Source of the DNA: Capra hircus
Lineage: Eukaryota > Chordata > Mammalia > Artiodactyla > Bovidae
Reading direction: 5' to 3'
DNA: 64,000 nt
NCBI RefSeq assembly: GCF_001704415.2
Contig: NC_030826.1
Coordinates: 55,571,362 to 55,635,361, forward strand
A program made the position numbers and the translations under genes. The notes under the pieces are model-generated. The model made no database searches. It was not told the DNA's origin and saw only the letters and a list, made by a program, of their open reading frames with translations. Numbering within the stretch: the stretch's first letter is position 1; each line of letters opens with the position of its first letter. Below are positions 43,201-53,095 of this stretch, piece after piece.

Positions 43201-45669
43201 AAAAACTCTACCTCCAAAGCTGAGCTGTGTCTCTTCCTTCTCCCAAAGGAGGATGAGAACAACGGGGCTCCTCCAAGACCCTCTCAGACTAGATGAGGTG
43301 ATTGGAGGAACCCTACTTATGTTTAAAAAGCTTTGCTTCCTGTGTACCTGAGCCTGCTAAAAATCTCAAAATTCAAATCTCAGGACTTCCCTGATGGTCC
43401 AATGGCTAAGACTCCATGCTCCCAAGGCAGAGGGCTCAGGGAACCAAGATCCCACATGCCACACAGCATAGCCCTCCCCCCACCAGAAAAAAAAAAACCT
43501 GTGAAAAATACATTCCAATCTATGAAACAGCTCTAAAGATTTGACCTGAATTTTGAAGATGCCCAGCACAAACAGTGTCCTTACCTTCTTCTGCCAACTC
43601 CTTTGTAATGATGAGCTTCCCATGGCGGAGGTAGTTTAGGATTGGACCAAAGTAGGTAGGGTCCCTGTCAATCAGATAGGCCCCGGTCTCGTCCTGCCAA
43701 CCAAACACAAGGGTATCACTGTGGAGCTTTCATGCTAAATTAGGGCAGGGTCTCCACCTGTCTCTCACAATTCACAAGTGAGAGGGCAAGTTCTATTAGA
43801 TGTTTATCACTACTGGCAAGAAGGCTAGCTTTACGGGTCTTATACGTCAAGATCATTTCTGGGAGGGTGTTGCAGATGTATAGTGATATTCGTTATCTAG
43901 GCGTTGACTTGAACTTCTAAAATCTTTACTCAGACACAATTACCAATCTCTTCTCAGCCTTTTGGGTAAGATCAAGCGTAGATACAATTACCAACATTCT
44001 TCCTGTGGGATATTTGTTATAATGAAACAGAGGAAGAAAATGCCATAGCTGCGTGATCTAAATTTCTGCTTGAGACATTCTGACCTCTCTATTGTCCCTG
44101 AATCACATTCCTAATTCTAAGAAAACCTCTGTTTATTTGGCAGTGCTCCTGAGCTGAGGGCCAACGGCAGTGGGAGTCTGCGTTGGCAGCTGTAACTCAC
44201 ACACTCCAGATCTGTGCCCAGAGGAAGCTTGGCATGGCCGGGACTTGGCTCTGAGCAATTTTAATCCTACTCATCTTTACAGTAAAGGGAACAAGAAGAA
44301 ACTGGCTTCTACTGCAAAAAAGAAGATTCAGGACAGATAAAATCATTCCTTTATAATAAGTTAGGTCAGGACAGTTTGCCTTCAATCTGAGATGACAGGA
44401 GAGGTAGCAGATGAATAAATGAAACTAACCAATGTTTACTTGACCCTAACTGTGTTGCAAGGGAACAGCTAAGCGCTACATGGGATACAGGCGATGCAGG
44501 CAACAGTCAATGCTTTTAAGTCAGAAACTAAAAGATGAACGTGTAAAGTTAAAAAAAAAATCAAACAGCTCAAACTGAAAATCGGTTAAGCGTCTTGTCA
44601 CCTCTCAACTCTTTGGTTAGCAGCCGTGCATCTTGCCCAACGGTACTCTCTGGGTTTCATTTTCCCTGGTCTTAATCTGTCAACTTAGGTTTGCACTGGC
44701 AAAGGACAAGCTCTTTCCTAGGAACCTATCTGAGCTCAAACCGGGACCTAAAACAGTGACAGTTACCAAATACGAGCCCAGAGACCAGGACCACAGGAAA
44801 GTGTGGAATCACGACAAGCGCTTCCTGCAACTGTCGAAGCCATCATCACACCCAGGCTTTCACCCAACTTGGCAGAGGGGTCGGAGCGGAAGTCTCAGAA
44901 AGCTACCTGGACGCCTTAGCTCGCCCTGACCCAATTCTGGATGCGTCTGCCATAGGCGCTGAGGGTCTTGACGAGGAACCAGGGAAACAAGGAAGTCAGG
45001 AGAAAACTCACGCAGACCTGAGGGGCTGGGATGAGGTGCAGAGAGAAAGGGGAAAAGGGGTGTGGAGCGGACGCTCAAGGGTGAGGGTAGGCACAGCGCG
45101 GGGAAGCAGCCGCTGAGAACGAAGGGTGCGGTCAGAGAGAAAGTCTGCGTGCGTCTGGGGCTGGGGCAGAAAAGCCCCCAGGGCTGGCTGGCTGGGAAAG
45201 ACGAGGAGGAGGGGGTCCCGGCCCCAGGTGCCCTCCGGAGAGAGGCGCGTCGCAGCAAATCCGGGGACCAGCCTGGGAGGAACGAGGGGGTCCGAAGGCC
45301 AGGGGCGCGCCCGAGGGCGGGGCGCACCTTGTCCGAGTCCAGCTCCGGGTCCTCCTGGCAGCAGAGGCGGCAGAGAAAAGACTTGGGCTCCCGACCTAGG
45401 GTCTGCCTGGTGGTCACGAAGTAGGTGCCGCCCACGTTCAGCCGGACCCAGCGGGCCGCGCCACCGCCCCCTGTCCGCTCTGGCGGCCCGGGACCCGGCT
45501 CCAGCGGCTGCGCGGCGGCGGCGGGGGGCGGGCGGCCGTGCCCGCGGGGCGTGGGGCCAGCGGGGCGAGGGCTGGGGGGCCCGCGGCCCGGGCCGCCCCC
45601 ATCGCCCAGCCCGCTCCCGCCGCCCCCTCCCAGCCCCGCCATGGCCGGGTCGAGCTGCAGCTCCGCCAT
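34277..45669 (-). CDS. KCTD2: KCTD2, potassium channel tetramerization domain (BTB) protein 2, six coding exons
   Basis: Exons on the minus strand: 45669-45328, 43693-43585, 41445-41354, 37323-37228, 35597-35472, 34306-34277, giving 264 residues in frame with GT-AG introns throughout. Residues 1-72 are a Gly/Pro/Ala-rich low-complexity leader. WVRLNVGG at 74-81 opens the BTB/T1 domain, which continues through exon 2 ([17 protein letters not shown]). Exons 4 and 5 encode the conserved C-terminal region ([19 protein letters not shown]), and exon 6 adds nine residues ending GSRM. KCTD proteins of this clade (KCTD2, 5, 17) form pentamers and act as Cullin-3 substrate adaptors; that role is family knowledge. 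The product is cytosolic, with no signal peptide or membrane segment. The start ATG lies in AAGATGGCGG, a YY1-type site. The gene is divergent to ATP5PD and shares its CpG island. Confidence 0.96.
34530..34975. repeat. Compound minisatellite in KCTD2 intron 5
   Basis: Short units of about 20-25 bases around GAGGACCACCGCA or GGACCACTGCACA alternate with a longer module CACCTCCCCTGAGCGG...GGACACAGCCAGCTCACC. The long module begins near 34530, 34621, 34751 and 34884, with a decayed copy near 34936. The long plus-strand open frame across it is an artefact of the repeat. Confidence 0.9.
35798..36060. repeat. 20-base minisatellite in KCTD2 intron 4, 13 copies
   Basis: About 13 head-to-tail copies of TTCCACCCCTGGCTGGTRRC occur with almost no variation except the last positions. 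Units end either GGTGGC (A) or GGTAAC (B), in the order A B B A A B B A A B A A B. It starts about 200 bases upstream of exon 5. Confidence 0.95.
37006..37216 (-). mobile_element. Bov-tA SINE at the KCTD2 exon 4 donor
   Basis: GTTGCTAAGTCGTGTCTGAC, CCAGGCAAGAATACTCGAG and the reversed head GAGCCACCAGGGAAGCCCC at 37199-37217. The exon 4 donor GT is at 37227/37226, so the SINE begins about 10 bases into the intron, in the sense orientation. Confidence 0.9.
37400..41350. other. KCTD2 intron 3, largely free of young repeats
   Basis: Apart from an A-run near 40407 the interval lacks Bov-tA, CHR and BovB elements. No unannotated exon with family features was seen. The small open frames are not supported. 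Confidence 0.5.
41995..42120 (+). mobile_element. CHR-type SINE in KCTD2 intron 2
   Basis: GGACTTCCCTGGCAGTCCAG head, CTCTGGTCAGGGAACTAAG and a poly(A) run at about 42102-42119. Confidence 0.9.
42170..42680 (+). mobile_element. Old LINE 3'-end fragment (L1M-like)
   Basis: TGGTTACATGAGAGAATGTCC, GTGAATCTGGATAAAGAGAG and TTCTTTGTACTATTCTTGCC resemble an old mammalian L1-type 3' end. Family assignment is uncertain. Confidence 0.4.
43380..43500 (+). mobile_element. CHR-type SINE 85 bases from KCTD2 exon 2
   Basis: GGACTTCCCTGATGGTCCAATGG head, GGGAACCAAGATCCCACATG and a poly(A) tail ending about 43498, just downstream of exon 2 on the minus strand. Confidence 0.9.
43946..43981 (+). pseudogene. 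U2 snRNA 5' fragment (retropseudogene) with target duplications
   Basis: The 36 bases match the 5' end of U2 snRNA (TTCTC-GCCTTTTGG-TAAGATCAAG-GTAG, few mismatches) and stop there. Flanking repeats ACAATTACCAA occur at 43935-43945 and 43984-43994, extendable to about 14 bases with one mismatch. No poly(A) tail is present. It sits in KCTD2 intron 1, antisense to the gene, and cannot encode a functional U2. Confidence 0.8.
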
Positions 45670-45672
45670 CTT
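45663..45672 (-). promoter_or_regulatory. YY1-type site overlapping the KCTD2 start codon
   Basis: The minus strand reads AAGATGGCGG, the YY1 consensus, and its ATG is the KCTD2 initiator. Such coincidence places a factor-binding site under coding constraint. Confidence 0.6.
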
Positions 45673-45949
45673 GGGCCACCGCCGCCGCCGCCGCTTGCTG
45701 CCCGCGCGCCGCCGGGCCGGCCCATCTCTCGGCAGGGAGAGCCGGGCCGGCCCATCGGCGGGGGTGGGGCCGCGGGAGAGGGACGGGAGCACCCCCAACC
45801 AGCGTCCGCGTCCCCGGGCTGTGGAGGCGCTACGCCCGCCCCCGGAGGCGGGACTTCCTGAATCAGCCCTCGCCGCTATTCGCTGAACCGCAAGACAAGG
45901 CCCGCCCCCTTGGGTTTGGGGTTGGCTGAGGGGAGAGCTTCCGGTGACC

Positions 45950-46000
45950 CACTTCCGTTCTCTGCGGCAGTGGACTGCGGGCCGCCTGGGGTCGGTGAAG
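45950..46000 (+). other. ATP5PD: ATP5PD non-coding first exon
   Basis: Ends at GGTCGGTGAAG|GTGAGT (46000/46001), a strong donor 1.4 kb before the first coding exon. The 5' boundary is estimated from the ETS-rich initiator region, not observed. Confidence 0.65.
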
Positions 46001-46364
46001 GTGAGTGGTCTTGGGGGCCTCTCTGCTCTGCTCCTGCATACCTCGGCTCGACCCTTGTCTCGCCCCTGCTCCGCGCGGCTGCTCTTTCGCGCCCTTCTTC
46101 CTCTCCCTTGCCTCTAGCGCGAGGCCGCAGAGGCCACTTTGGCCTCTTGACTTTTAGGGCTTCCAGTAACCTTTGTCTCGTCCAGCCTGACTCCAGTCTG
46201 GCGGCTTCAGGAGTCCGGTTTGGAGGCTGAGGAAACGCTGCCGGGACGTATTTTAGTCTGCTTGGTGACGCCCAGCAGGCTGGAGGGCTGTGCGCTTCCC
46301 TTCTGAAGGTTCCAGCTTTCGAGCGTGTGGAGCTTTCAGAGCTTCTCTAGTGCAGGGTTCATTT

Positions 46365-46450
46365 ACCGATTCAGTAAATATTCACTGAGCACCTGCTGTG
46401 TTCAGGATCTGTTCTAGGCGCTGGGGATTCAGCAGTAAATAAAAGACAAC
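46365..46450. mobile_element. MIR/L2-like fragment
   Basis: ATTCACTGAGCACCTGCTGTG and TCTAGGCGCTGGGGATTCAGC are typical of old MIR or L2 3' ends. Lies in ATP5PD intron 1. A second possible MIR piece lies at 46930-46975 (TTATTATCCCCGTTTTTCAGG). Confidence 0.6.
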
Positions 46451-47447
46451 AAACCCATTTACGAAGCTTCCGAGCTTGGAAAACTCTCAGCAAGGGCACT
46501 TATTCTGTCTGGTGTATTTAAAGGTCACCCGCCCCTTACCTCCACTCCAGGGAACATAAGCTGTCTTGAGAGTGAAAGGAAGAGGCAGATGTTGGACATG
46601 TGTCTTCTTTCTTTTAAGGCCCTGGGGAAAATTTCCATCTCCTTTATGATCCACCCCATAGTTTATAAAGATCTTTAACGGTTGTGATCACTTTGCATGT
46701 TCTCTCACATTCACGTATGTATTGAATACCTTTTTTTTTTTTTTTAAGAGTATTGCCAGTATACTCAGGGTATGTGCTAACATTACAGGGGATCACCAGG
46801 CATGAATAAGGTGTGGGCGTATTACCAGTTTAACAAGGAGTGGGTAGAGAGCCCCTTAAGTTTGCAGTGCAAATTGGTGTGCAAAGTTATATTTGATCTT
46901 TTTAACAGCCTTTTTTTGGCTAACAGGGCTTATTATCCCCGTTTTTCAGGTGAGGAAATTTTGGTCCAGCGTCTGCTTTATTTAACTGAGCCTTGTTGAA
47001 ATGTGAATATGTGTCAGGTTCTGTGCACTGGAGAATCAGTGAATAAAATGTAGGCTGAGTGGAAGTGTTTTTAAATTACTAACCTTTATGTAATGCATGA
47101 ATATTGCTTTAGCAATGTTTCCAAAGGTACATGGAGTGCAAACACTGGATAACTGGATTTTTTTTTTTTTAATAACTGGACTTTTAAGGATAAATCAGGA
47201 GATGGGGAGGAGAGGGTATACCATCTAAAATATATTTATATGCCAGGTTGTACACCTTGAATTTTAAAAACTAAAAGAAATATCCTCTTCTGATATTGTC
47301 ATCCTAATTCCTTTAGTTGACAGATATACCCAGTCATATCATGCTGATCTATTTCTTAAAACTTGAATACTTCTGCGATGCCCTTCAGAGGATTCTCTCC
47401 AAGAGCCCTGTTTTGATCTGACCTGTTGTATTTTCCAGGATCTCAAG

Positions 47448-50400
47448 ATGGCTGGACGGAAACTTGCTCTAAAAACCATTGACTGGGTAGCTTTTGGGGA
47501 GATCATCCCTCGAAACCAGAAGGCCGTGGCTAACTCCTTGAAGTCCTGGAACGAGACCCTAACCTCCAGGTCAGTACCTTGCTGAGAGGGAGCCTCTGGA
47601 CTTGTGATTTCATGTGGAAACAAAATATATGAATTCTGATGTTCTTCTGGCAGAAAAATTCATGCATTTTCTAAATACTAGTGAATTATTATTATTATTT
47701 TTTGTTACATTCCTATAATCTCTCTCCTAGGGAAGAGTGTGGCGATAGCTCCAGGCCATAGGAATGAAGAACAGGGAAATTGCTGTGTGAATTTCCTTTT
47801 GCTTGTGGAACAGTCCTAACTTTTGCTTTTCTGTGTGAGCAGGTTGGCTGCTCTGCCTGAGAAGCCACCTGCCATCGACTGGGCTTACTACAAGGCCAAC
47901 GTGACAAAGGCTGGCTTGGTGGATGACTTTGAGAAGAAGGTGAGCCTTCAGGCAGCTATAGCCCTGGTCTTGTAACACAGCTGTGGGTGGGGGAGCAGGA
48001 CCCTGGACAGTTACACGGGATGCCAGTGAGGAAAGAGGAGTGGTGTTAACACCCAGATCCCAAGGGAGGCTCAGGAGAGACGGGTGTGGCCAAAGGTCTT
48101 GTGATGACAGATTTAAATGGTAAGTAGGTGCGGGAGAATTCAGGGTCTCCTCATTCAGCAGGTTTCTTGTCTAAGAAAACGGTATAACAGAGTCTTAATC
48201 CGAGAGCCAGAGGGCTGTTGAGTTGGGTGTTTCTGCCTGGCTCCCTTCTGCGCTCCTCGCCTGCCTCCTTTTAAATCAAGCTGACATTTTTTCCTACGCT
48301 TTTACTATTTTCCTCTTTCCTCTGCCTTTTTATTGTCCCTTGTAGCTGTGGTCTCTCACTCACCTGTCTTCTTATTTGTATAATTTATGTTTTGACCGTA
48401 CTGGGTCTCTGTGGCTGCGTGGGCTTTTCTCTGGTTGCGGTGAGCAGGGGTTCACTCTCTAGTCATGGTGTGCAGGCTTCTTGTGGTGGTGGCGTCTCTT
48501 GTGGAGCAGCAGAGCTCTGGTGTGAGGGCTTCAGTATCTGCAGCAGCTGTGGCTCCTAGCTCTAGAGCACAGGCTCAGTAGCTGTGGGGCCTGGGTTTAG
48601 TTGTTCCACCCCTTGCGGGATCTTCCTAGATCAGGGATCGAACCTGTGCTCCCTGCATTGCCAGGGGGATTCTTTACTACCGAACCACCAGGGAAGCCCT
48701 CGCCCACCTATATTCTGATGTTAAATTTCATCATCCAGGATTTTCTTGTTCATTCAGCAGATAGTTATTGAGGGCCCACTTTGCTAGGAACAGCGCTCAG
48801 TGCCAGGGCCAAGACACTAAGCCGTCTTCTAGGGAGAAAGTCTCATCCATCTCTGTTATGCAAGCATGACTTCCACTACCTGTCCACTAGGGTTTCTTTT
48901 CACAGAGAAATCAGGGGACTTCCCTGGTGGTCCAGTGGTGTGGACTCCGCTTTTCCACTGCAAGGGGGCACAGGTAACCGTCCGTGGTCAGGGAGCTAAG
49001 ATCCTACATGCTGTGTGGCACAGCCAAAATAAATAAAATTTTTAAAAAAGAGAGAAATCAGAATTACTTTAGAACTGCAGGGTTCTTTGAGGTCATCAAG
49101 TCTGCCTCTTTTTATCAAATGAAGAAACTGAAGCTCATTGTAATGAGAGAATTGTCCAAGGTCTCCAGCTAGTGATGAGGCAGAGGAACCTTGAGCTCCC
49201 GTTGCCAGTCTAATACTCTTTCCAGTAGAATGCCCTAGATGCCTGCTTGTACCGCTTGGAATGGAGAATGTATTTTTATATGATCTATTACAGTTAGCAG
49301 CTTTGAGTCCTTTTGAGGGGACTCCTGGTGATATTAACAACAGTTCGTTATTCCTGTGTTTGTAGTTTAATGCCCTGAAGGTTCCTATACCAGAGGATAA
49401 ATATACTGCCCAGGTGGATGCTGAAGAAAAAGAAGATGTAAGTAGTTGAGGCTCTTACTTATTTAAAATTCTCTTAATTCCTGACAGTTCTGTTTCTTAC
49501 TAGTAAGGTTAAGATGGAGTGAATTTAAAGGATCGCTAAAAAGGGATGAACTGTTAATAAATGCAGTAATACGGATGAACCTTAGGATAATTATGTGAGT
49601 GAAAGAATCCAGCAAAGGAGTACACACTGTATGACTCCACTGCTGGAAAACTATAAACAAGTTCAGCTAAATGTCTGGTGACCAGCACATCAGTGGTTGC
49701 CTAGGGTTGGGGTGGAGGGGATGATAAGTATTAAACTGTCTTTACTGTGGTGATGGTTCCGCAGGTGGATGCATATATCAAACCCTATCAAGTAGTAGTT
49801 TTTAAATATGTGCATTTTATTATATGTCAGTTATACCTCAACATGACTTAAAAACAATCAGGGAGCTGAAACTGGGCAGGAAAATTATACACGGTAGTGA
49901 GTAGTCAAATACCCGTTTGCTTGAAAGTACTAAAAGCCCAATGTTGGAACCCAGGTGGCTCCACCAAGGAGAAGTCTGACTAGGTGGTCAGTGGCTTGTC
50001 CTGGCCATTCGGCAGGCCCTGGTGAGGCAGGCATTTGTAGGTTGCCTAGATGAATAACTCACTGAAGAACCCTGGGCCTGCCACCTTAAGCTGGTTCTCC
50101 TGTACGGGCTTCTTTGTGGGTGTTGGGGAGAGCTGCAGTTTGCCCCCTAAAGCAGAATCCCCCAAGTAGTCAGAGGAGCCCACCTCCTCTCGACAGAGTG
50201 TGGGAAAGCAGTGGGGGGCCCCGGGACTCCTCATACCTTGGGATCCTTGGGGTCAGCAAGGTACAAGTTGGTTTCAAAACAGAATTTCTCCCTTCTCTTA
50301 AAGGTGAAAAGTTGTGCTGAGTTTTTGATTCAATCAAAGACCAGGATTCAGGAATATGAGAAAGAGGTAAGGATGAGCCTTGGCCTTTGCTTGTAATCCG

Positions 50401-50648
50401 TTTTCTCTCCTTTCACAGCCACGTGTCTTTCACCTAGCAGTGGTCACCTGCCTTGGATTCTTTTTTTGTATCTCTGCAATCCTATTTATCTTGACACCTT
50501 TCCCCTCTTTTTTCAGCTGGAGAAGATGAGGAACATAATTCCATTTGATCAGATGACCATTGAGGACTTGAATGAAGTCTTCCCAGAAACCAAATTAGAC
50601 AAGAAAAAGTACCCCTACTGGCCTCACAGGCCAATTGAGAGCTTATAA
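47448..50648 (+). CDS. ATP5PD: ATP5PD, mitochondrial ATP synthase peripheral stalk subunit d, five coding exons
   Basis: Coding exons 47448-47569, 47843-47939, 49366-49437, 50304-50366 and 50517-50648 join in frame to 161 residues, the usual length of this subunit. The protein begins [18 protein letters not shown] and ends in the Lys/Pro/Tyr-rich tail [14 protein letters not shown]. Subunit d is part of the F1Fo peripheral stalk in the inner mitochondrial membrane, bridging subunits b and F6 on the matrix side. It is a soluble stalk protein, consistent with the absence of membrane segments here. Exon 4 ends in the acidic stretch DAEEKED, and the remainder is rich in charged helices. The ATG is in good context (AAGATGG). 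All introns are GT-AG. A non-coding first exon lies at 45.95-46.0 kb and an ATTAAA poly(A) signal at 50697. No sign of a processed copy. Confidence 0.97.
48377..48706 (-). mobile_element. Long CHR-1-like SINE in ATP5PD intron 3
   Basis: GACCGTACTGGGTCTCTGTGG, AGATCAGGGATCGAACCTG and reversed head GAACCACCAGGGAAGCCC. Confidence 0.85.
48915..49060 (+). mobile_element. CHR-type SINE in ATP5PD intron 3
   Basis: GGGGACTTCCCTGGTGGTCC head, GTCAGGGAGCTAAGATCC and an A-rich tail ending in AAATAAAATT and AAAAAAG. Confidence 0.9.
49100..49225 (-). mobile_element. MIR SINE fragment, reverse
   Basis: ATGAAGAAACTGAAGCTCATTG followed by TTGTCCAAGGTCTCCAGCTAG is the reversed MIR core. Old and diverged. 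Confidence 0.6.
49520..49850 (+). mobile_element. Old L1 3'-end fragment in ATP5PD intron 4
   Basis: GGATGAACCTTAGGATAATT, GTATGACTCCACTGCTGG and CAGTGGTTGCCTAGGGTTGG resemble the 3' region of old mammalian L1s, ending in TATACCTCAACATGAC. Confidence 0.6.
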
Positions 50649-50696
50649 GCTCGAGTCCAGGAGATAGTTCTGGCCCTGGAATTATAAACTCTGGAC

Positions 50697-50702
50697 ATTA
50701 AA
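50697..50702 (+). terminator. ATP5PD poly(A) signal ATTAAA
   Basis: ATTAAA lies 49 bases after the stop codon, followed by a GT-rich stretch (TGTGTGTGTC) at about 50720, the usual downstream element. A second ATTAAA at 50750-50755 is a possible alternative. Confidence 0.75.
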
Positions 50703-50880
50703 AATAATTACATGGTGCTGTGTGTGTCTGCTCCATTGTGGTTGAGATAATTAAAACTCTGGGGTGGCCTCACTGGGAGCAGAGTTTTCGTTGAACTGGA
50801 AAGGTGTGCCCACAGGTGTATGCGTTTGTCTCATGGTGAGGATGTGTAGGAAGCAAATTACTGAGGCCCAGGGCTGCGGC

Positions 50881-51327
50881 GGTTGTTGTTCAGTAGCTCA
50901 GTCGTGTCTGACCCTCTGCGACCTCACGGACTGCAGCACACCTAGTTTCCCCGCCTTTCACTATCTCTTGGAGTTTGCTCAAATTTATATTCATTGAATC
51001 AGTGATGCTATATACCATCTCATTCTCCACCACCCCCTTCTCCACTTGGCTTCAGTCTTTCCCAGCATCAGGGTCTTTTCCATGAGTTGGCTCTTTGCAT
51101 CAGGTGGCCAAAGTACTGGAGCTTCAGCATCAATCCTTCTAATAAATATTCTGGACTGATATCCTTCAGGATGGACTGGTTGGATCTCCTTGCAGTCCAA
51201 GGGACTCTCAAGAGTCCTCCAGCATCACAGTTCAAAAGCATCCATTCTTCGGCGCTCAGCCTTCTTTATGGTCCAATTCTCACATCCGTCCATGACTACT
51301 GGAAAAACCATGACTTAGTGACTAAAC
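50881..51327 (-). mobile_element. BovB LINE 3' end
   Basis: Starts with TTGTTCAGTAGCTCAGTCGTG (reversed terminus) and continues through CCTTGCAGTCCAAGGGACTC and GCATCCATTCTTCGGCGCTC, the C-terminal part of BovB ORF2 in reverse. Truncated at about 51327 and full of lesions. Confidence 0.85.
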
Positions 51328-51349
51328 AATTATTATAGCAGGATTTATT

Positions 51350-52125
51350 TATTATTATAGCAGAATTCCTTGCAGGATGCCTGAGCAATGCCAGGAAATA
51401 CAGGCGGTATAAAGTAAGATGAGATGATGGGGAAAGTTCTGTTGTCTTTGAAGTCAGAGGAGCTTGTATGCCTACTGCTTACACCTGCCCTTGACCATTT
51501 AATTGCTGGTTCTAGATTAATCTGCCATCTCCAGACTTTTTCTTTCCTCATTTACAAACATCAGGATTGTAATAAATGCAATGAGAGAATCTGAGAAGCA
51601 TCTCAGTAAGACAGCAATCTAAGCAAAGGCATCCGCCTTGATGAGGTTTAAATCCTGTAGGAAAAAGACCTACTGAGGAAGACACATTTCAACAATTTTG
51701 TGACATTTCTGCCAGAGATTGCAGATGGGAATTATGGGAGATCAACTGGCTGATAACCCTCAAGGAAGTAATGTCTTAAAGGACATAAGCTGAATAGATC
51801 CTGGAGCACCGTCACCCCTAATTTATAGGGCAGGGGCTAGGCTGAAGGTAAAATGTAACTGGGGGGCAAGGCATGTTCCACTTAGAGCGGCTTCAGTCGC
51901 GATCCTTGACGTTCAGCAGTCAAGCTCTAGAGAAGGCCTTTCATGCGCAAAACAAGTACACATGCTCCCTCCCACCGCTGTGAATCATTGCATTGGCACC
52001 CAGCCATCCAGCTGAAGATCTAGGGATGCAGAAAAGTGAAAACATAGGGAATCTTTTGGAGTGTGGTTAGAACCAGGAAGGGAAAAATCAATGAAAGGCC
52101 TGTGAAACTTTTGTAACAATGGGAG
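51350..52125. other. Intergenic sequence, nothing recognised
   Basis: No exon, RNA gene or confident repeat was seen between the BovB fragment and the next SINE. Confidence 0.45.
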
Positions 52126-52127
52126 GG

Positions 52128-52240
52128 GAATCCTTGGGATTTCTCCGGTTGTCCATGGTTAAGACCCTGCACTTTCACTGCAGGGGATGTGGGTTGGATC
52201 CGGGTTGGGGAACTAAGATCCCTTGCAGCAAGACCAAAAA
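52128..52240 (+). mobile_element. CHR-type SINE
   Basis: TTGGGATTTCTCCGGTTGTCC head, GCAGGGGATGTGGGTTGGATC and GGGGAACTAAGATCCC. Confidence 0.75.
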
Positions 52241-52592
52241 TTAACGGAGGGGTCCCTAGCATTTGAGGGAAGGCGTTGGAAGACTTACAGTAAGAAACAA
52301 CAGTGAAAAACTAACATTATCTCAGTCCCAGGTATTTATGAAGCATGGCGGGAGTTGGCGGGGGGGGGGGCACTTTGAGGTTTTATATCCTGAATTGTTT
52401 GAAGTTTTTGCATTGAGCATGCATTGATTTTACATGAAAAATTATCACTAGTAAAATAGGATTGTGCTTTTCAGATCACTAGAGAGAGAGATGTACTTCC
52501 TACATGGCAACAGTTAAAGGTAAAATCAGCAAAAACATAAGTAGCATAAACACAGAACCAAACACACTTAGGATAATTACGAATCAGTAAAT

Positions 52593-52872
52593 ACCTCTGC
52601 TGCTGCTGCTAAGTCGCTTCAGTCGTGTCCGACTCTGCAACCCCAGAGACGGCAGCCTACCAGGCTCCCCAGTCCCTGGGATTCTCCAGGCAAGAACACT
52701 GGAGTGGGTTTCCATTTCCTTCTCCAATGCATGAAAGTGAAAAGTGAAAGTGAACCCGCTCAGTCGTGTCCGATTTCTAGCGACCCCATGGACTGCAGCC
52801 CACCATGCTCCTCCGTCCATGGGATTTTCCAGGCAAGAGTACTGGAGTTGGGTGTCATTGCCTTCTCCAGGA
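52593..52872 (-). mobile_element. Bov-A2 SINE (BovA dimer)
   Basis: A CTG run (CTGCTGCTGCTAAGTCGC) is followed by one BovA unit, a GAAAGTGAAAAGTGAAAGTG linker and a second BovA unit ending GTCATTGCCTTCTCC. This is the canonical Bov-A2 dimer of ruminants. Confidence 0.9.
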
Positions 52873-52944
52873 AATACCTCTATTAGAAGGGAAAGTTTCT
52901 AACTGGGTCAATTAAAAATCCAGGTACAAGCTGTTCATCCTTAA

Positions 52945-53095
52945 AAAGTTAGGACCTTCCTTGGAGGTTCAGTGGTCAGGATTCAGTGCTTTCACTGCTC
53001 AGCAGAGTACAATCCCTGGTCCTGGAGCTAAAATCTTGGAAGCCGAGGTGTGGCAAAAAAAAAAAGAAAAAAGAAAAAAAGGAGAGGGAGAGAGT
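52945..53095 (+). mobile_element. CHR-type SINE
   Basis: GGACCTTCCTTGGAGGTTCAG head, CAATCCCTGGTCCTGGAGC and an A-rich tail interrupted by G. Confidence 0.75.

Larger units (their letters stand above)
45330..46100. promoter_or_regulatory. Bidirectional CpG-island promoter, KCTD2 / ATP5PD
   Basis: The island spans KCTD2 exon 1 and ATP5PD exon 1. The KCTD2 start codon (45669) and the first ATP5PD exon (ending 46000) face away from each other. ETS/GABP-type sites CTTCCGGTG (45938-45946) and ACTTCCG (45951-45957) lie at the ATP5PD start, with CCCGCCCCC (45901-45909) for Sp1-type factors. No TATA box was noticed. Confidence 0.85.

Noticed and set aside
45670..45798. 43-residue N-terminal extension of KCTD2
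   Set aside because: It would need a TTG start. The first in-frame ATG at 45669 gives the expected length.
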